Positions 22,939 to 26,232 of a DNA stretch of 26,232 nucleotides are shown piece by piece (the first letter of the stretch is position 1; each line of letters begins with the position of its first letter). The translations under genes were made by a program, and so were the position numbers. Where the stretch lies: positions 1-26,232 of IMG/VR virus record IMGVR_UViG_3300037349_000092. One strand, 5' to 3'. The DNA is from a virus. The notes under the pieces were generated by a model that was not told the origin of the DNA, did no database searches, and saw only the letters and a list, made by a program, of their open reading frames with translations.

Positions 22939-23234
22939 AACTGGACCGCCCCCGCGGAGTTGACACCACGATTACGCGGCTGAGTGGCCGCGGGTCCTAG
23001 ACTTAGACGAGGGGCGGATAAGCTGATCGGGACGCCACCGGCAGGTCGGCTCTTACTCGACCGCCCGGCATCGTCCCGACCAACATTGTTTCCTGCCACG
23101 GAAACGTCGGCACGATGCTCCGCACTTATGACCATGTCAAAGCCGCAGTGTATGACTGCATATTTCCCTGTCATCAGTCGTTGCTCTGTGCTACAATGTT
23201 CTTGCTAAAGACCACTTACAAAAAGGCCCTTCTA
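22939..23234. promoter_or_regulatory. Divergent intergenic region between late and rightward blocks
   Basis: These 296 bases separate the leftward block from the rightward block. Base composition drops sharply in G+C at about 23115-23235. The region holds the rightward promoter at about 23189-23197, a small inverted repeat GCAGT-GTATG-ACTGC at 23145-23159, and one copy of the TCCTGCCACG leader motif at 23091-23100. I see no convincing leftward promoter motif, although one is expected. An open frame from 23115 joins the DUF488 gene but looks non-coding. Confidence 0.5.
23189..23197 (+). promoter_or_regulatory. Extended -10 promoter TGCTACAAT
   Basis: TGCTACAAT at 23189-23197 is an extended -10 element (TGN plus TACAAT, 5 of 6 matches). 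It ends 37 bases before the ATG at 23235. A -35 box is weak (TGTCAT at 23169-23174, spacing 17). It would give a leader of about 30 bases and supports the start at 23235 for the DUF488 gene. The second rightward promoter at 25316-25324 has the same layout. Confidence 0.5.
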
Positions 23235-23843
23235 ATGCAACCGACTCTCATAAAAACCTCGGCCTGGGGCACCCAACTGCCCGAGGATCATCTGCGGGTC
23301 AGCATCTCGCGTGGCACGCCACGCCGGACGCCGGCCGGCTTCCGGGTGTATCGCGCGCTGGCGCCCGGACCCTGGTTCAACAAGGTCGGCACGGACGAAT
23401 ACTGCCGGCTCTACGCCGAGGAGATCCTCGCGCCGCTCGACCCGCGGCTGGTGGCCGACGCGCTGGTCTGCCTCGGCGACGGCCGCGTGCCGGTGCTGCT
23501 GTGCTTCGAGCGCCCCAACACCGGCAAGTGGTGTCATCGGGCACTGGTGGCCGAGTGGCTGGCCAAGGCCACCGGCCGCCCGGTCCCCGAGTTCGGCTTC
23601 GAGGCGTTGCCGCAGCACGAGCATCCGCTCCTGCCACCGGGCCATCCTCGCCTCGCCTTCCCAACCGCCATCCCCAGCCCGGAGATCGAAGCGTTTGCCG
23701 GTCGGACAGCGACGATCGACGGCGAGTTGCACCGGGTTGTCGGAGCGGACCCCGACCAGCCAGGCCGGGCAATCATCGCCGCCGGCGATCGGCGTTTCTC
23801 GACCAGCCTCGACACGCTGCACCGGCAGTTCGCCAAGCCCTGA
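23235..23843 (+). CDS. DUF488 family protein
   Basis: The protein has 202 residues from the ATG at 23235, with AAGG 8 bases upstream. It shows the DUF488 pattern: VSISRGTPRR near residue 23, then YRALAPGPWFNK at 39-50, YAEEILAPLDP, and VLLCFERPNTGKWCHRALVA at 87-106 with Cys90, Glu92, Cys100 and His101. The biochemical role of DUF488 is not established. The last 70 residues (PEIEAFAGRTATIDGELHRV) extend beyond the usual domain. It is the first gene of the rightward block. A longer reading from 23115 adds 40 residues of non-coding appearance upstream of the probable promoter. Confidence 0.75.
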   Translation: MQPTLIKTSAWGTQLPEDHLRVSISRGTPRRTPAGFRVYRALAPGPWFNKVGTDEYCRLYAEEILAPLDPRLVADALVCLGDGRVPVLLCFERPNTGKWCHRALVAEWLAKATGRPVPEFGFEALPQHEHPLLPPGHPRLAFPTAIPSPEIEAFAGRTATIDGELHRVVGADPDQPGRAIIAAGDRRFSTSLDTLHRQFAKP

Positions 23844-23855
23844 CTGCCAACCCCA

Positions 23856-23865
23856 TCCTGCCACG
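23856..23865 (+). promoter_or_regulatory. Leader motif TCCTGCCACG (copy 2 of 3)
   Basis: TCCTGCCACG followed by GA lies 12 bases before the ATG at 23878. Other copies are at 23091-23100 and 25824-25833, each 12-15 bases before an ATG. The CACGGA end may serve as the ribosome binding site. The conserved upstream part suggests a shared translation-control or regulator site. Confidence 0.45.
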
Positions 23866-23877
23866 GAGATTACGAAA

Positions 23878-24678
23878 ATGTCTGCCAACACCCGGAGCGC
23901 CGGCCGCACCCAAGCGGACCGGCGAGCGGATCGCCAGGACCGGATCGACAGCCGGTCCGATCGGCTCACCGCCGAAGCCACCAGTCAATTCCGCCGCGCC
24001 GACCAGATTTCGGAGCGGTTCTACGGGGGCCAGCCCATCCTGGTCGGCCATCACAGCGAGAAAGGCGCGCGGCGCGATCAGGCCAAGATGCACAACGCGA
24101 TGCGCAAGGGCATCGAGTTGAAAGATGCCGCCGCCGAGATCGCCTCGGTCACACCGTCAACCGCCGTGCTGGCCACCGACTCAGACGGCATCGAGATCAT
24201 GCAGGCCAGGCTCGCGAAGGCCGAGGCGAAGCAGGCCGAATACAAGGCGATCAATGCCCTCGTGCGCAAAGGCGACCGCGCTGCCCTGGCGGCGATGGGG
24301 CTTGGCGCGGCAACGATCGTGGAACTGTTCAAGCCCCAATGGGGCGAGCGCGGTCCGATCGGATTGCCCTCCTACTTGCTGTCCAACAATAGCGCCAACA
24401 TTCGCCGCATGCGGCTGCGGGTGGCGGAACTCGAACGCGCGACGGAACTGCAATTCAAAGAGCGCATGGTCGGCGACGTGCGTGTTGTCGAGGACCCGGA
24501 CACGATGCGGATTCAGCTTCATTTCCCCGGCAAGCCTTCGCCGGCGGTGATCGCCCTCCTGAAAGGCCACGCCTTCCGCTGGGCGCCGTCCGAGCGGGCG
24601 TGGCAGCGGCAACTGAACGGCAGCGGCCGCATGCACACCGACCTCGTGCTGCACGCCATCGAAAACGCGGGAGGCTGA
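23878..24678 (+). CDS. DUF3560 domain protein
   Basis: The protein has 266 residues from the ATG at 23878, with CGGAG upstream. The DUF3560 signature is clear: RSDRLTAEATSQFRRAD at 26-42 and GGQPILVGHHSEKGARRD at 50-67. A C-terminal region contains AFRWAPSERAWQRQLN, a segment often seen in phage and plasmid proteins of this kind. DUF3560 has no known activity; it is common on mobile elements. It is likely co-transcribed with the DUF488 gene and two small genes downstream, spaced by 1-34 bases. Confidence 0.8.
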   Translation: MSANTRSAGRTQADRRADRQDRIDSRSDRLTAEATSQFRRADQISERFYGGQPILVGHHSEKGARRDQAKMHNAMRKGIELKDAAAEIASVTPSTAVLATDSDGIEIMQARLAKAEAKQAEYKAINALVRKGDRAALAAMGLGAATIVELFKPQWGERGPIGLPSYLLSNNSANIRRMRLRVAELERATELQFKERMVGDVRVVEDPDTMRIQLHFPGKPSPAVIALLKGHAFRWAPSERAWQRQLNGSGRMHTDLVLHAIENAGG

Positions 24679-24679
24679 C

Positions 24680-24877
24680 GTGTTGAACGAACTCGAAACC
24701 GACCAACTCGCCGCGATGGTCGATGCCTACGGCATCAAGGGCCTGATCGACGCGCTGGCAACCGAGGCGACGAAACGCTCCGACCAAGCCCCTGACCATC
24801 TGCGCGGGGCCGCCTGGGGCCACGACGCCGTGGCCCTGCGCCGCGTTGTCAGCCGATTCTGGACCACGGGAGGCTGA
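24680..24877 (+). CDS. Small unknown protein in the rightward operon
   Basis: This 65-residue ORF starts with GTG at 24680, one base after the DUF3560 stop, with GGGAGG immediately upstream. It is acidic at first (NELETDQLAAMVDAYGI), then helical (LIDALATEATKR), and ends FWTTGG. The start region CGGGAGGCTGAC is repeated before the next gene. No family is recognised. Confidence 0.6.
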   Translation: MLNELETDQLAAMVDAYGIKGLIDALATEATKRSDQAPDHLRGAAWGHDAVALRRVVSRFWTTGG

Positions 24878-24878
24878 C

Positions 24879-25199
24879 ATGGACCAACTCCCGCCCCGCG
24901 TCCTCGCCAACGTCGAGGCTGCCATCACCACCCTGCGCGAGATCGCCGGCCAGCTCGCGCGCGCCAGGACAGAACTCGACGGCCGGCTCGGCGGCGGCGG
25001 CCGGTACGAGGCCGACGTGTTGAACAACCGCACCGGCGACATCACCTGGGCCAAGCAGCGGCTCGCCCACTTTCGCGAGTTCGCGCCGCGCAACGGCGTG
25101 GACGCCGAGGCGGTGCTGACCGGGCTCGGCGGCGTGCCCGACCTCTCCCCCAGCCCGGCCGCGGCCGGCTGGATGCAGGACGCCACGCCGGGAGCCTAG
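24879..25199 (+). CDS. Unknown protein in the rightward operon
   Basis: The protein has 106 residues from the ATG at 24879, one base after the previous stop, with GGGAGG upstream. It is helical: NVEAAITTLREIAGQLARAR, then YEADVLNNRTGD, then TWAKQRLAHFREFA. The C-terminus is Pro/Ala-rich. No family is recognised. It ends this gene cluster; a GC hairpin follows at 25203. Confidence 0.6.
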   Translation: MDQLPPRVLANVEAAITTLREIAGQLARARTELDGRLGGGGRYEADVLNNRTGDITWAKQRLAHFREFAPRNGVDAEAVLTGLGGVPDLSPSPAAAGWMQDATPGA

Positions 25200-25202
25200 C
25201 CA

Positions 25203-25221
25203 GGCCGCGCCAACTGCGGCC
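25203..25221 (+). terminator. GC hairpin after the DUF3560 operon (weak terminator)
   Basis: GGCCGC and GCGGCC form a perfect 6-bp stem with a 7-base loop, 3 bases after the stop at 25199. No T-run follows, so efficient intrinsic termination is doubtful. The same arms recur with a 12-base loop at 25795-25818 after the next gene. Confidence 0.35.
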
Positions 25222-25235
25222 CCCGACCGTTCAAG

Positions 25236-25252
25236 TATGCCAAAATATGCCA
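25236..25252 (+). promoter_or_regulatory. Direct repeat TATGCCA at 10-bp spacing
   Basis: TATGCCA occurs at 25236-25242 and 25246-25252, exactly one helical turn apart, inside the AT-rich intergenic region. This layout is typical of a regulator binding as a dimer to one DNA face. No regulator is identified in the window. Confidence 0.4.
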
Positions 25253-25262
25253 TCGCAAAGCC

Positions 25263-25298
25263 CCAGTAATATACTAGGGTTTTGGTGTATTATACTGG
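25263..25298 (+). promoter_or_regulatory. AT-rich inverted repeat, operator-like
   Basis: CCAGTAATATAC at 25263-25274 and GTATTATACTGG at 25287-25298 form an inverted repeat with 10 of 12 matching positions and a 12-base centre. It lies about 20 bases upstream of the likely -10 box. The low-G+C arms fit a repressor or activator operator better than a terminator. Confidence 0.5.
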
Positions 25299-25315
25299 TA
25301 TCGTAACGGCCATTA

Positions 25316-25324
25316 TGCTATAAG
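25316..25324 (+). promoter_or_regulatory. Extended -10 promoter TGCTATAAG
   Basis: TGCTATAAG at 25316-25324 is an extended -10 box (TATAAG, 5 of 6). It ends 36 bases before the ATG at 25361. The same layout (TGCTAYAA, 37 bases to ATG) is found before the DUF488 gene. No good -35 box is visible. Confidence 0.5.
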
Positions 25325-25360
25325 ATACTCACTAACCGCTCCCCAACGAAAGCCAGTCCC

Positions 25361-25786
25361 ATGACCGCACGCACCGCCCGGACCTCGAAGAAAGCAGCAG
25401 CGGTCCAAGCCGCCTACGCAAAGCGCACCGGCATGGACAGCCGCTCCGCGATCATCCTGGCAGCCGCCCACACCACGAAGCCCGAAACCTTCGTGGACGA
25501 GGACGGCAACACGGTCCGCATCTGGGACAACTCCGAAACCTACACTCACGCCGACATCGCTTCCTGCCTCGCGAACCGCGTGGCGGTCGAGGAAAACGAA
25601 ATGCTCGGCACCATCCCGCCGCGCGCCATCAAATACGCCACCACGAAGGGCTGGCTGGTGCCAAACGCGAGCCGGACCCTGTTCTCTGTCACCCTCAAGG
25701 GCGCGATCGACCTTAACCTTCCGCTCTATTTCCGCGGCAAGTTCAACGGTCGGAAAATCAGGTTCGCAGCAGCGCCCGCCAAGTAA
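25361..25786 (+). CDS. Unknown protein, first gene of the second rightward unit
   Basis: The protein has 141 residues from the ATG at 25361. The N-terminus is basic (ARTARTSKKAAAVQAAYAKR). Next come FVDEDGNTVRIWDNSE, then ADIASCLANRVAVEE, and TIPPRAIKYATTKGWL, a stretch that could be a winged-helix-like fold. The basic C-terminus (RGKFNGRKIRFAA) suggests nucleic acid contact, but I do not recognise a family. It has its own promoter region and operator-like sites, so it may be regulated apart from the upstream operon. Confidence 0.6.
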   Translation: MTARTARTSKKAAAVQAAYAKRTGMDSRSAIILAAAHTTKPETFVDEDGNTVRIWDNSETYTHADIASCLANRVAVEENEMLGTIPPRAIKYATTKGWLVPNASRTLFSVTLKGAIDLNLPLYFRGKFNGRKIRFAAAPAK

Positions 25787-25848
25787 ATCGGCCCGGCCGC
25801 AAAACCCCGCTCGCGGCCAACCTTCCTGCCACGAAAGCAACGTTTCAA

Positions 25849-26232
25849 ATGTCCGCAACAGACCTAGCTCGGCTGCAAACCGAGTATGTGCGTCTTCCTC
25901 CAAAGGATCAGACGTTCGCGCTCTCGCTGCTCCAGCAGCAGTCGCGCACCGGCAAACTCTCCGCGAAGCAATGGCCGTGGGTCACGAAGCTGGTCGATCG
26001 CATCGACCACCCGCAGCCGGTCACCGAAGCCCGCAACCTGGGCGACCAGACTGCGCTCCGGGCGATGTTCGCCACCGCCGGCGCGAAGATCAAATTCCCC
26101 CACCTGCTGCTGCGCCACGACGGCGACGGCTACACCGAGACTCTCAAGGTCTGGATCACCGGTTCGCGGTCGATGCAGCCCGGCTCGTTTTCCGTCACGA
26201 CAACGGCCGTCGCCCGCGAGTGGCTCGGCCGC
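25849..26232 (+). CDS. Unknown protein (3'-partial)
   Basis: From the ATG at 25849 the frame stays open for 128 codons to the window edge. It begins MSATDLARLQTEYVRL, then PKDQTFALSLLQQQSRTGKL and WPWVTKLVDRI, both helical. A beta-rich part follows (IKFPHLLLRHDGDGYTETL; SFSVTTTAVAREWLGR). It carries the TCCTGCCACG leader motif 15 bases before its start and shares the opening ATGTCYGC with the DUF3560 gene. I do not recognise the family. Confidence 0.6.
   Translation, partial: MSATDLARLQTEYVRLPPKDQTFALSLLQQQSRTGKLSAKQWPWVTKLVDRIDHPQPVTEARNLGDQTALRAMFATAGAKIKFPHLLLRHDGDGYTETLKVWITGSRSMQPGSFSVTTTAVAREWLGR

Noticed and set aside
21508-22983. Plus-strand open frame of 491 codons
   Set aside because: It is antisense to the modification enzyme gene, with Arg-rich composition and no motif.
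22935-23174. Minus-strand 79-codon ORF in the divergent intergenic region
   Set aside because: No ribosome binding site or domain. It would lie across the regulatory region and overlap the TTG start of the modification gene.
23115-23234. 40-codon N-terminal extension of the DUF488 protein
   Set aside because: The residues look non-coding, the segment holds the likely extended -10 box, and the DUF488 fold starts after 23235. The leader motif upstream of 23115 is noted as a finding.
25313-25903. Minus-strand 196-codon ORF at the right end
   Set aside because: It is antisense to the 141-residue gene and crosses its promoter region; composition is typical of a shadow frame.

Overview
The window is a stretch of a high-GC, tightly packed double-stranded DNA phage or prophage with a contractile tail. 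Host affiliation is inferred only from composition and protein style: probably an alphaproteobacterium, possibly Acetobacteraceae. No host gene, integrase, attachment site, tRNA or CRISPR array is visible, so free phage and prophage cannot be told apart from this window.

Positions about 22938 down to 1 form one leftward (minus strand) late block, and most neighbouring genes overlap by a few bases (often ATGA). In transcription order it starts with a DNA-modification pair (a methyltransferase-like/Mom-like protein and a ParB-fold protein). The packaging and head genes follow: small terminase, large terminase, S78 prohead protease, a small protein of unknown role and an HK97-fold major capsid protein. 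Next come three putative capsid-surface proteins, then the connector and neck genes (gp6/gp8-like connector, head-closure adaptor, HK97-gp10-like protein, tail terminator) with three small unknown ORFs among them.

Two large host-interaction proteins follow: an FN3 protein and a LamG-plus-SGNH esterase protein. After a small coiled-coil membrane protein the block continues with a Mu-order contractile tail module: gp38-like DUF2635, sheath (L), tube (M), gp41-like assembly chaperone with a probable -1 frameshift product, tape measure with a lytic transglycosylase domain, and an N-type DNA-circulation/baseplate protein that runs off the left edge and carries C-terminal FN3 repeats. The virion is thus a mosaic of an HK97/phiE125-type head and neck with a Mu-type tail.

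From about 23190 to the right edge a separate rightward block begins, driven by two AT-rich promoter regions. It encodes a DUF488 protein, a DUF3560 protein and four proteins I do not recognise, and looks like an early or accessory region.

The main oddities are: no portal gene in its usual place between large terminase and protease; a protease whose conserved C-terminus lies in the -1 frame, as if one base were missing; a canonical CCCTTTG slippery heptamer in the tail chaperone; an N-type baseplate protein fused to near-identical FN3 repeats; and the Mom-like/ParB module, which is the best candidate for an incompletely described DNA-modification system.
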